32,669 nt of DNA from Bigelowiella natans CCMP2755 (Eukaryota; Cercozoa; Chlorarachniophyceae): NCBI GenBank assembly GCA_000320545.1, contig ADNK01000913.1:1-32669 (forward strand), read 5' to 3'. Numbering within the stretch: the stretch's first letter is position 1; each line of letters begins with the position of its first letter. A program made the position numbers and the translations under genes. Under the pieces are notes generated by a model. The model searched no databases and was not told the origin of the DNA. It saw only the letters and a program-made list of their open reading frames with translations. This document shows positions 11,455 to 23,157 of the stretch, piece after piece.

Positions 11455-12105
11455 ACATGATCGACTTCATGACTTTGTTAGTCTTTACGTAATCTTCGAA
11501 TGTAACCTTCGACTCCATGAGAATCGTTTGTTCGGTTTAGCCTATATGTCATCAATGGTGAGAATCTCAGCTATCGATCCAGCCACCAAATTTTTTCGTT
11601 GTTCGACCACTAATAATTCAGTGTGCATGTAAGAATTGTTGTGTGTACCACAGCCCTGAATCAAAGCAACGTGGCCAGCAATGCCTAAATATCATGCATG
11701 CAATGTACGCGCAACAATACACGTACATCGATGAATTTGTGTGCAGCACAACCAGCCAAAAAAGTGTTGCATTGCGCATGAAGTGTACCAGCTTGCCATG
11801 CTGCGTCATGAAACAAGAGCATCGTATCAATCAAACAGTGCTGCCATCGGTTTCTGTGTCGTGAGAGACGTATGCTGTGCACAGTATCAATGAACCCCAA
11901 TGCAACACGCTGGATCTGCTCGTCATGCACGTCCAGACACTATTTCATGCATTATTTAGGCCTAAACCATGCTCATTAACACACGCTAACTACATAATGC
12001 AAGCATTTGACTAAACATCTAGTTGTGCGCCATAAAATTGAAATTTTGAAATTTGTGTCGTATCAATTATAAATGCGACAATTGACTTATGATGCTATCA
12101 TCATG
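11455..12105. other. Convergent intergenic spacer
   Basis: Lies between the stops of the EF-hand gene (+) and the SAM/Tudor-knot gene (-). 11630-11990 is moderately GC-rich with CATGCATG-type palindromes (11693-11702), like the other spacers. No gene seen. Confidence 0.6.
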
Positions 12106-14483
12106 TTACTCGTAGGTTTCAAGTGGAGGTGGTGGAGGAAAATCTGCATCATCGACAGTTGTATGATCATCGATAGTGCTGATCGGCTTAATCTGGTAAA
12201 GAAGGTAATTATGGTCAAACTTCGAAATGCTAGAGTATTTATAGAGCTACCTCTTTGGATAAAAAGTGAAACCAGTAAGAATATTTTGCTCCATCGACAC
12301 GGTATTTTACCTGTATTAATTTATCACATATATTCAAATTGCTTTATATGTTGGCCACCTTCAAGTGAGAAGATTTAGCTTTAACAATTGTTCCTTGCAC
12401 CCATCGTCTGGAATCAATAGCAAACATATGCGTATTATCTGTCTGCACTCAATTTATTCTTAAAAACTGATAGGAAAATGATACCTAGGCTTCGGAAGAA
12501 CAACACAAATTGAAACCATATCTTTAACCTTCATTCCGGTGCTAAGTATAAACTATATTTGGTTGTACTATTATAACCCCAAAAATGACTCTACTTCGTC
12601 CCAGGAGTAACGCTGTTTGTGAACTTTCCGTCAGGAGCAAATCGATAAGAATCTTTCTCAATATCTAGCCATTCGTCCCATGCCGAGTTCCAATTGAGAT
12701 AATGAATACAAACCTAAACCAGTCCTTAGGATTTATCAACCGACACCAAAATATGAGATTCTTCGAATTTTGTTACTCTTCTTTCACGCCGATTTACGAC
12801 CGAAGCCTTCAGCCACCATCCAACTGTGTCTCTACAATCCAAACGAGAGCCCTACCGCCGAGAATGTGCAACACATGAATCTTATTGTAGAAAATTTGTG
12901 GTCTTATATGTGTAGTTTATACTTTCTCCAATTTCACGTTCGTCGAGAAATCTATGTTTGAGGGATTATCCACATCCTCAATTGTGAACTCGCTTGTTAC
13001 CGAAGGATCCGTGAAGTTTGCAGTCAAATTGGTAATCGTTTTTCCATCGCTAGATATAGTTTTAGCATCACCCTTCTAAATAGATAATTGCATGGTCATA
13101 TGAAACAAAGTCAAGACACTAATCATCGGTACCTCTGAATCTTCTTCCAAAACTTGCATACGCCTCGAAAGTGTCGTTAGGACCTCGAAATATTATATTA
13201 CATTGTAAAATGAGAATAATCTTAAACCTATCTTGATATTTATACCATTTGAGATTTTGCTTCCATGAGGCTCCTCATTTCATTCAAATTCTGTTGATGT
13301 GGATGAGATAGAAATGAAAGGTACGAATGCGCACACTAAATATGCGATCAAAAACCTTCCCCATGTGAAGCTTAAGTTCTTTTATAGATCTTTTGAGTAT
13401 TGAAACCTTATGAAGTGATGAATTTTAAATTTCGCTATTTCTGTGTCCTGCTTGAAATAAATTTGCAACCTCGTTTTGAAGCATCAGGTTTCTTTCCATT
13501 AATAGTTCTACGATAGACTGTGTCCTGGTTTCACTCTCAGCTGGATGATTGCTTATACCCCCTTGAATATTCACGAAATTTTCAATCGAAGAAGCTTCAC
13601 GTTTCCCAACAAAACTAATATGAATAAGCCTTTAGTCCGATGATAGTTGCTCATATTGTAAATTTACCTATGTGAGCGTGGATTCTTTGAGGTCGATGGA
13701 GAGAAATGTACGCCTATATTTAGCCAAATTTAATATGTATTTTTAAAATTTAACAACTTTCAAGGCAAAAAATTTCGAGGTCCTAATACGTACGCATACG
13801 TCCTCGTTGTGAGAATCTATTAACGTTCACTTCAGAATAATTCCTCCTTTTTCTCTCAGAGAGTGCTCCTATTGATAGCATCAGAATTCAGTCAAGTGGT
13901 TATAATACAAGTTTTTGTGTCATTACTAGAAGGATCTGGGGTCAAACTGCGATTCCGTTTTTGATCGGACAATAATTGACTGCTCTCGATTTTAGTTGTG
14001 TTACTGTTTTCTCTAATTGACATCAAAATCCTTTGAAGCTTTCTCACTCTACCAACCTGCATGTATGTGAACACATCGTGATGTCTGCAGGTGATATTTC
14101 TGCAACATGATGCATCTGCATGAGTAGCATCATGCGAGTATGTGTAGTCAAAGTGCAATTGATGTGCTGTATCATTTCTACATTAGTTTCGCAAAGAAAC
14201 TGTAGTATCAAACCTTTTTCAGCATGTCTTTTAGCTCAGATTCGCTAAGGCTCATAAGAGTTTCTCCATCGAGTTCCTCATCAGAAATTACACGAATGAC
14301 GTCGTCGTGGAGGCCGAACTTGTGTTGTACGCCCTTTATGTAGCTGACCACTTGGTCCTCGTTAAACTTGATGAAATTCTGCAATGTCACCTTGGCTGAG
14401 ACGATGGATTGCGTCATGGAGATGGCTGGATTTGTCGCACACAAGCCACTGTTATGTGGATTCTGCTTTGGTGCGTCCCCCAT
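12106..14483 (-). CDS. SAM domain - coiled coil - two Tudor-knot (chromo-barrel) domains protein
   Basis: Fourteen exons with consistent phase, high to low: 14483-14214, 14056-14005, 13713-13668, 13614-13470, 13406-13356, 13290-13246, 13183-13133, 13075-12923, 12851-12747, 12713-12595, 12541-12485, 12407-12359, 12310-12251 and 12192-12106; 429 aa. Residues about 34-107 form a SAM domain (helical, ending LKKVGRVRKLQRILMSI after exon joining). Residues about 150-220 are a heptad-like coiled coil. Residues about 272-345 read as a Tudor-knot/chromo-barrel: LDCRDTVGWWLKASVV, then IHYLNWNSAWDEWL, the aromatic W-x-x-x-W-D-E-W strand of MSL3/MRG15-type barrels. A second, weaker copy follows (KVKDMVSICVVLP, RWVQGTIVKAK, VKYRVDGAKYSYWF). 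The C-terminus is acidic with a five-proline run. SAM domains oligomerise and Tudor-knots bind RNA or methylated histone tails, so a chromatin or RNP role is inferred. The intron between exons 9 and 10 would be only 33 nt. Confidence 0.85.
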
Positions 14484-14833
14484 CTCGAAGATAGTGCTAC
14501 AGTGCTACACCTCATGAAAACCAGGCAATTTTCCCTCAGATCCATCCCAAAATAGCCTAAATGTTTGAAAAATGCATGGGATTTTTGGTTCCATAGAATT
14601 GGTCAACCTAATCTATCGCAAGATGAACTTCTCTCGTAGTAGCGCCCTTTCCTTAAAATATCGGGCAGAATGGTCTGCATTTCTCTTGTGCGGCGTACTC
14701 ATTTATGCGTCGTAGGTAGTAGCAAGAAGATGAAGCATGTATGAACGCCCTGCGTTTCGTTTGGAACTGGTCATGAATGGCTTGTCGCACGGCATGATGA
14801 TGCTGCGAGGAAAAGTGTCACAAAGTTCAACAA
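14484..14833. promoter_or_regulatory. Divergent promoter region between SAM/Tudor-knot and CLU/LRR genes
   Basis: 350 bp separate the start codons of two oppositely oriented genes. It should carry both core promoters. No TATA box or known element is recognisable; CATG-containing words occur near 14735-14775. Confidence 0.5.
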
Positions 14834-17800
14834 ATGGACTCATGCGCATCAGAAGCCCATGCTCCCGTTTCGAATTCTGAAAGTGACAAACAGAGCAAGT
14901 CCGAATTACACCCTGAGCCTTCAGATTCTAAGGACCAAAATTTAAATCTCTATGTGTACAATTCGTGGCCAGAATTGAGAAAATCCTCATCACCAAAAGC
15001 ATCTACTGATGCCGATGCTGACGATTTCGGCGAATTTCATGTTGAATCAAAATTGGAAGAAAAGATTCCTGAAACTAGCTGTGATACAAGTGCCTGTAAA
15101 TCCTACATGTATACGATGTACAAAATGAAAGAGTATGAATCAGTTCTTCCACCGAGATTTCGTCGAGTGTATTCGAAATATCAGCCTGAGCCCTCTTATA
15201 AGAGTAATGGTGACTCGGAGGGTAACAGTTCCCAACAAACATCAAAGGATTCTATTTCAAGTGAATCTAATAAGAAAATATCCAAAGTATCTACGTTTTG
15301 GGACGATTCTTCAAATGCTAAGGAGTTTCAGAAACTACTGGAAATCAGAGACTCCGAGAGAAGAGATCGACTGTTGGTTGAATTGCAAACCAAAATGGAC
15401 AGCGTAATCCAAATAAATCGTTTTTGAAAATATTACGGTTCGACATTCGTTAAACTTCAGGTGATTCAGAAGCATGCGAAAGAAATAATTGATGAAAACT
15501 TCGACACATGGAGGGGTAAATTTGAAAAGACATGGCGCATCATCTCATAATTGGGCATTTTATATGTGTATGCACATATATTTAGAAGGAGTAAGGCAAG
15601 GGCCCTTACAACAATCAAGTTTATCTAACCGCAAGTACCCACCAATCAACATCGGTGGTGTTGCTGGAGGAACAAAGTGTAAGTACTTCCTAGAATTGCA
15701 ATTAATGTTTACGTACGGATGAGTTGTTTTGATATGATGTTTGCAGTTATCGTCCAGGGAATTCTATTCAAGCTAGCCACAGATCCAATGCTTGGGAGCT
15801 CCTATCTCTATGGTCGGAAGAAACGAAGTCTCGACAGAGCTGCCAAATCTATGTCCCAAGAATTGCATGGAGCCAACGCATACAACACGGTAAGTTCCTT
15901 CAAATTAGAATACATTCTGTAATTTAATATTTAAAATGTATAATTTTAGTTTTTCCTCAAAAATGGAATACCAATTCAAGTGCCATTTCAAACAATTGTG
16001 GATTACCGCGGCTTTCGTAAGCAAACCTTTTCTTCATCATCTCAAAGTCATTTGTTTACATGGAAGCATGTGTAGGTATGGCCGCAATGCCAGTTTTCCC
16101 GCTAAAAAACAGTAAGATTATTTATGGCTCAAACGATGCAGGAAACACTGTCCACAATTGCGACGAAAAATTTTACGGGTGGTTAAAACTAGCGGCCCAA
16201 CAAATGCACCTTGCAAAGCACAACTGTTGGGGAACGGAATTAGTTACAGCTGGAGACGTTGAAGGGCACAAAGTTGGGGAGGGCGAAGATGCAAGCTATT
16301 GTGTGAATATTGAAATTTTCTTTTACAGATTCCTTGGAATTTAAATACGATTCATTTTTGCAGATTTGTTGGACTTTGCTCGCTGGGCACCCGCGGAAGA
16401 CCCACAGGTTACCGATCACCTTCGCGCTGAAAATTGTAGCATCTTCTACAGAATGTTACGTCCAGAATTCATGCAGCGAACCTTGAAAAAACATAATAGA
16501 GATGTAGAGAAGGATCAATTGATACCTCCTCTTAGCTCCGATACATTTTCCGGTTGGGGTTCAAAACAAAGCCGAGAGCACTCAGTGAATCTCAAGAATG
16601 CCACAAAATTACTGTGCAGTAAGGTTGTTAATGAAGTGACAGAGGAACTTAAATTGGAAATAAAACAGGCCTGGAGTATTAACGTTGTACCTCAAACGTT
16701 TGAGGATAGGATCAACGTTAACGCAATTTTGCATGAATATGGACTCCCTCTTCGTCATCTAGTTCTCTTACTAAGAAATAAATCAATCAAAAATACTGTT
16801 TTTTTCACGAAGATTCTTTCTGAAATTCTTTCCCGGTGTATCAAGCATCTCATAAAGAAATTATTGCGTCGTTTTGACGAGAAGGATGCAAGCGTCCAAC
16901 TTCGTCTACTATTCATGCGACTTTGTCGTAATAGAATGGACCATGAAAATACTGACTTGTGGAAAGCGATTTCGAATGAAGCAGAGATTTTTTTTGGATG
17001 CTATTATTTCCATCTCACACAAGCTGATGAGGCAGCACTTCTTTCAAATCGCAACCCTGAAAATAAGGCTTTCAATAAAAATTCAACAGTCATAGTTTGG
17101 AACCTTTTGAAGCAAGAAAGAGCGTGTAGAGAAAATTTTACTAAAACCCTCTTAAGAATGCAGTTTACTTCACATTTGAATACTGGTTACACCGTGGATG
17201 CTGGGCATAGACAAGCAATCAAAGAAATACCTAATTTTAAGGAGTCCTTTGAAATCTTCTGGCAAGATTATGAAAAAAACTACGATCCAAGTAAAAACAT
17301 GAAAAGACTCTCTTACGATATTGCTTTAGGAGTATATAAAGCCAATATGCAAGCAACCAGTATGTTTGGACCATCAGAAAAGATTTCACTTTCTAAGCAT
17401 CGTCTTTGGCAAGTTTTGCTGGCAAGATTCGCGAATCCTCCTAGATTCGACGTTGCACAATTGTTTCCTGCTTATAAGACTGTTAACTGGTTGAGCCAAA
17501 AAGATAACGAGTTTGGTGTATTTGATCATCACCCACCAGCCCGTATACTTCGTACGCACACTGAATACATAGTTTCAAGTGCTCTTCAGTCGTGTGGAAT
17601 TCTTGGGGCAGAAAGAATGTTGTGGGACATGAATCAGTGGTCGGTAAATGAGAGATCGTCAGTGCAATGGTCTGGAACAACAAGAGACTATGATTTCTTC
17701 TTGACTATCAGAATAAAGCACATGCATCTGATTGATTCCTCGAAGTTGAAATTAAACGCAAATAAACTCTGTCATATGCTTCGATCTCCACAGAATATGA

Positions 17801-20800
17801 AGAATAAGAATGAGTTGGCAAAACCTATCGAACAAAAATCCTCGGATGAAAAGTCTCTTTTCAAGACCAAAATATTAGATATGAAAGATATCAAAGAATC
17901 AAGTGACAACTACGAACACGATGATGACGATAATGTCCTACTCATTGGAAACATAAAAACCTATCATGAAGCCACTTGTTCGTGCAATAGACACCACAGA
18001 ACTCACATGGGATTTTCCCCTACGAGAATCTTATATGAAACAGAGGAAGGCGCGATGACTTCTGGTGGACTTTCAGGATGTTGCCAAGGGCCCCTACATC
18101 TTCACACAGACTATGGTGAAGTTGCAACTATAACTGGTATCCGAAATGAAAGCATCATTTCGTTCGACCTCTACTTCAGCGTTGACAACGAACAATGGTC
18201 GAAAGCAATGTCCATAAAGGATCCCAGAAGGTTTGCAAATGCTACATTCCATAAACCAATTCGAGCACGATATGTGCGAATGGAATGGAGAGATACAAGG
18301 TGTGGAGGAGCAAAAGGATTTCGATGCCAACTAGTTGGGAAGAAGCTAAAGAAGACTAAAGAATTCGAGAAAGGAAAATGGCAATTTCTTTATGGGCATA
18401 TGAAAATTCTCAACCCTCCTAGTTGTGGTTGTGAGATTAGGACTTTTCCTATTGGATATGGAAAGCATCCCACAAATCTATGCTTTGAAACTCCAGAGGG
18501 TTGATATGCAACCAAAATAATTTAACGAAAATTATAACGTAGATGATTATTGTATAAACTCTGAATATCAAGTATAATTTTCAGGTCCTCAAACATTGGA
18601 AGGCATCATTGGCTGCTGCCACAAAGAATTACATGTCTGGACTGATTACGGCGAAATTGTAGATGTTGCGGGATATAGACTCGATAATTGCGTCGCACCT
18701 TTCAAGATTTACTTCAGCGTAGACAACTTGAAGTGGAAAGAATTGGCAGTCAATCCAAAATTGAATGATTCCGTTATGCTACCATTGCCAATGAAAGCTC
18801 GGTATGTGCGAATGCATTGGGCTCATACGAGTGGATCAGATGGAATAAGATGTCAAATGTTTGGTCGAAGTTCTTATTCAGCAATCAGCGAAGCTGTATC
18901 GCAGAGGTTTATGAGTACAGTGCCAATGATTCGGGAAACGATGGCCTCGATTTTAGCACTCGTTAAGTCAGGAGGTGCTACAATGAAAGAGTATGGACCC
19001 TTTCTGAAAGCGTACTTAAGTTTTTTGACTTATGCAACAGTGCCCCCTAATCAACTAAGTAGAGTAAGAGTGAATTTACTCCCAGTGTTAGCTTTGGGTG
19101 AACACAAATCTCAAGAGAGTGCCAATATCGAAAATAAAATCGACCTTTCACCTATCGAGTGCCTTTATCAATCTACGAAAGCTATGTTCAAAGTACTAAC
19201 TGAAAATGCAAAGCTCGTGTCTTTGTTTTACGCGAACATGGGTATCAATTCTTTACCTCCGGGAATACGGTGTTTTCAAACATTGGAGGTCATGCATCTT
19301 CGTGGAAATAATATGAAAGAGTTGCCAGATGAAATCGGATACCTAACGAATCTCACACTGTTAGATTTACGTGAGAATGATCTGAAATTATTACCAGATT
19401 CCATTGAAAAGTTGCAAAATCTTATGTTTCTCTCGATTGAAGGCAACAACCTTTCAGTACTACCAAAAAATATAGGGAAACTTTGCGAGCTTGAAACGTT
19501 CCATTGCAGTAGGAATAACCTTCGAAGCCTTCCACCGTCATTTGGAGATTTAAAAAAACTTCGGATATTCTTAATCACAGACAATCGTTTGGAGTCATTT
19601 CCTACCACATTTGCTAGGCTGGCGAACACCCTCCATAGATTGGATGCGAAGCATAACGAAATTTCAGATTTGGAGCCTGTTACAAATCTCCACAAACTTA
19701 TATATCTGAATCTGAGAAATAATCATCTGGTTACTCTTCCTAATTCTATGTCAAATCTGGTCTCAGTCAAGCGCTTGAATTTATCAAGGAACCGAATTGC
19801 GACCCTTCCAGAATCCTTTGTCTTAAAATCAGCATTGCTTTTAGATCTAAGCGGAAATTTACTTCGATCTCTTCCTTCGAATTTTGGGAAAGGATTTCCC
19901 AAAATAGACGACTTGAAATTATCGCACAACCAGCTTGAAAGCCTCCCAGACTCGTTCATGCATCTGACTCCCTACAACTTTTACTTAGATCATAATAATA
20001 TGGAGACTCTTCCACACAACTTCGGAGCTGTAGGTGGACGTCCGATGAGATTATTCTTTTCTCACAATAAGTTGCGAAGTCTTCCGGATTCTATGGGTTT
20101 CGATTGGAATATTGAAACAGCTCGGATGCATCGGATACATGTGTGTGACTTCTCGCATAATCGGCTCACGAGCCTTCCTAGAGCCCTAACTCAAATCCCC
20201 TTCCTTCATGAAGTCCATCTCAACAACAATCTTCTTGAAGATATAAGTCTGTTGGCCACCTTTCATCTAACTCATAAATACTACCTGCACACCGCAACTT
20301 TTTCTGATAATAGATTCCATGAATCGAAGCTAAGCATCAAACATATGTATCAAAAAGTCCGTCCTGGAATTGTAGAAGGTTCTACAAATGGAAGGCATTA
20401 CATGCTTACAGAAGGCGAACCAATGCCTAACGAGGGTTCAAGCCCTCGATCAACAAATCGGAAATGAAATTAAAGAGTTCGTCTTGCAAGAGAACTACTG
20501 GCACATTCTACGGGATTGATATTACTGAGGATTACGCAGTATATTTTGGGCAAACTCAGCCAATATACTGGTAAGAAGCTGTCTTCTGAGAATACTCACC
20601 AATTTCTGATATCAAATACGTTCTATAGGCTAAATGACTATTGTTTTCGTGTTTCATGGGATCTCTCAGAGGGGATGGGTAATGGCGAATCGGTGAAAGA
20701 GAGACGTATAACATCGTCAGAGGAGGTACTTGCAGTACCGATGATGAAAATAAAGGCTTACTTAGAATGTGATAGGTATGGATTTATGACGTAAAAGAGG

Positions 20801-21321
20801 ACGCATATAGACAAGTGGTAATATATAGTCCACTACGTTATCTATGCTGTCAACTTGTAATAACATGCTACGAATAGGGACCGTGGGATGAAGCTCGAAG
20901 TCACGCTATGATAACAAACTTTTTGAAGCCATGGTGTTTAAGGCGTCGGGTGCATGATCGAGGTTCTCTCATACGGATTCAAACATGCATGTAGTTTACA
21001 GTCCTTCTCAGTTTCTGTTCATTTCATTTCAGGCGAAACTAAAGAAAAAAAAAGTGTAGCAAAGCCACGCACGGGATCTTTTGGTTATTACATCATCTCA
21101 GAAGAATCAATGGTTTGGAGGGATACTAATGGGGACATGCACACAAGGTATAGCTCTTACTGGTCTGTAGCTATCATTTGTGTAATGTAAAAAAACTTTT
21201 TAATTTTGTGGGAAACAGAAATATCGAATGGTTTAATCCTTGCTCAGCACGGGTCAAAGATAATTCTAAATTCTTGGTCTTGGATGAAAATCTTGCTGAG
21301 CCAATCTATGAAGAGCTTTGA
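14834..21321 (+). CDS. Giant multidomain protein: CLU domain, two discoidin-like domains, leucine-rich repeats
   Basis: Exons: 14834-15403, 15461-15515, 15586-15678, 15747-15889, 15950-16016, 16076-16300, 16364-18499, 18585-20371 (or to 20467), 20491-20570, 20629-20725, 20878-20962, 21033-21147 and 21219-21321; about 1850 aa. Residues 1-190 are disordered, Ser/Asp/Glu-rich. Residues about 215-400 match the CLU (clustered mitochondria/TIF31) domain: INIGGVAGGTK, TIVDYRGFR, KIIYGSNDAGNTVH, GDVEGHK and YYLLDFARWAPAEDP. A helical region of about 500 residues is unassigned. Two F5/8-type-C-like modules follow (about 930-1045 and 1070-1180), each with FSVDN-x-x-W and ARYVRM-x-W ending in G-x-R-C-Q. 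About 13 LRRs (LxxLPxxIGxLxxLxxLxLxxNxL) span about 1315-1650. The C-terminus has unrecognised text (TFYGIDITEDYAVYFG). The CLU domain suggests binding of mRNA or the cytosolic mitochondrial surface; LRRs imply protein scaffolding. No signal peptide or TM segment is seen. Exon joins around 20371-20491 and 20725-20878 are uncertain. Confidence 0.85.
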
Positions 21322-21905
21322 ACTTAAGATTCACATCTCAGAAAGATCGTCATGCTTACAAACATTTGTTAAAATGTGATGTATTACGACTTCTAGACTT
21401 GTGCGTGCCACACTAGCACATTGACATTCGCATGTATCAAGACGCATCACACGCAACGATGTTGCCCGCAATTTGCTGCACAGTGATGAGCACGCATCGC
21501 GTGGAACTGCCTGTATGTCTTTTGTTGTTGAATGGAATGAAGGCATCCATTTCAACATGACAACATGACTCCTGCAATTCCGCAATTGGAATCTGGGCAA
21601 TCCAGCAATTTGGTGATGCACGCACCGCGCATGCACATCTGGACATCTGGATGCATGTCACCGTTTCCTGACACAGCTTGTGTTCAGGTTCACTTCACAA
21701 TGCTAGAATGATGACAATGGACACAGTTAGACAGCTCTAGAGCTAGACAGCAATGTTGCACGATGCACAAATTGTGCTTTTTTTCCCAAGCGCAGCGTGC
21801 ACACTGCCAACTGCCAGACTGACACACACCTGGCTAGCTGGCCGTGCATCGTGGCAGCTGGCGCCTGTGAACCGCCACAAAAACGTGCGCATGTTGATTG
21901 ATCAC

Positions 21906-21945
21906 GTTCATTGTTCATTGTTCATTGTTCTTTGTTCGTTGTTCA
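21906..21945 (-). repeat. GTTCATT-type array (inverted partner of GAACAAT array)
   Basis: Five to six imperfect GTTCATT/GTTCTTT/GTTCGTT heptamers. This is the reverse complement of the GAACAAT units at 22218-22245, so about 310 bp are bracketed by inverted arrays. Confidence 0.75.
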
Positions 21946-22094
21946 CTTCGTGCACTCCGCCTGCGACACTTGGACACGCGACCAGTCTTTCATCTTGGCT
22001 GAGTTGAGAACAAACGATGCAACACAACACGCTAGCACGAGAGTGCTTGCGTCCGACGGACGTGACTTTTGCAGTTTGAACTCTGCAACCGCAA

Positions 22095-22217
22095 TGAAAA
22101 TTGAACATTGAACTTTCCTTTGATGCAAAAATCATGTGCGCAAGAGCCACGTGGGGAACAAGCACTTGCACGCAGTGGCGACAGCCTGCAACCAACAATC
22201 GTTGCGGTGTGACTTCT
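22095..22217 (+). repeat. Dispersed repeat copy C (diverged)
   Basis: Starts with TTGAACATTGAA, then ATGTGCGCAAGAGCCACGTGGGG, AAGCACTTGCACGCAG and CAATCGTTGC, in the same order as copies A and B but more diverged. It is directly followed by copy B. Confidence 0.65.
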
Positions 22218-22375
22218 GAACAATGAACAATGAACATTGAACATTGAAGAAAGCATTGATCAAACCAATGTGCGCCAGAGCCACATGGGAGACAGGCGTG
22301 TGCATGTAGCAGCGCCTCAACACAAATCATTGCGAGGGCTGAACAATGAAACTTGTCTGCACCCTGTCGGTCCAC
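22218..22375 (+). repeat. Dispersed repeat copy B
   Basis: GAACAATGAACAATGAAC then ATTGAAGAAAGCATTGATCAAA, TGCGCCAGAGCCACATGGG, GAGACAGGC and CAGCGCCTCAACA, closely matching copy A at 4296-4440, some 18 kb away. Confidence 0.8.
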
Positions 22376-22836
22376 AGAGTCGGGAACTCACTTCAACGTT
22401 CAGGTGGGAAATCCTGGTTCATCACCCAACTTAAGAAACCTTTCTGGGCAGAAAACAATGGTTATTTTACCTGAATTGCCATGAACAGAAGGCAATTTCG
22501 CTTGAAAGAAAAATACGACGACATCTCAAAAAAATTGTGTTTGTACATCGACAAAATATCCTATGAATTGAGACCCAGAATTCATCCGCCTGGCCCATGC
22601 TTGTAGAGGGGATGGGCACCCCCTCGGAACCCTCGTTATTGCCATGAGGGTTCTGCACAGGACAAGGCGAGTTCGTCCCTTGTCGGAAACTCCTTTAAAA
22701 AGATTTCTAGCCTTGGCGTTTTTGGTGACAGTCTTATCTTCGTTGTCTTTATTCGTCGCTGGTATGCTAACACACACCAATTGCTAGCCAATGGGAGAAA
22801 GAAACCTTTGCTGATTCACCATGATCTTAAACTTCG

Positions 22837-23111
22837 ATGGTCAGTGCCTCGTTGGCTGGGATCCTCGAGTGGGATTGCAAATTGGCACACAAACCAGGAA
22901 AAAATCCGGGCACAGGTGAGCAGATGGCTTGCAAATTGAATGAGTTCCCTTCTGAAGCAGCTCTTTGTCGTAATACCCAGGAAGCCATCAACAAAGTGAA
23001 CAAGGAGCTGACATACAGCTTGCCCCCTGAGAAACGACATGAATACAATTCTGGAGTCGCGGCCATGGAAATGGCTGCAAACTCCTTCTCCCAGCAGATG
23101 TGTGTGTTGTG

Positions 23112-23157
<46 letters not shown>

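Larger units (their letters stand above)
21322..22836. other. Intergenic spacer with dispersed-repeat cluster
   Basis: 21350-21900 is CATG/CACG-rich non-coding sequence. 21906-22390 holds inverted GAACAAT-type arrays and two tandem copies of a dispersed repeat. 22400-22830 contains open frames on both strands whose coding status I could not settle, including a + frame at 22652-22757 with a hydrophobic segment. Confidence 0.55.

Noticed and set aside
15489-15722. Frame 15489-15722 as an independent small gene
   Set aside because: Its left and right parts are two frames fused by reading through an intron; the right half (GVRQGPLQQ...) is an exon of the CLU gene in correct phase.
20464-20467. 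TGA as a recoded (selenocysteine) codon in the LRR gene
   Set aside because: The frame after the TGA is not the one that continues into the later exons, so recoding would not help.
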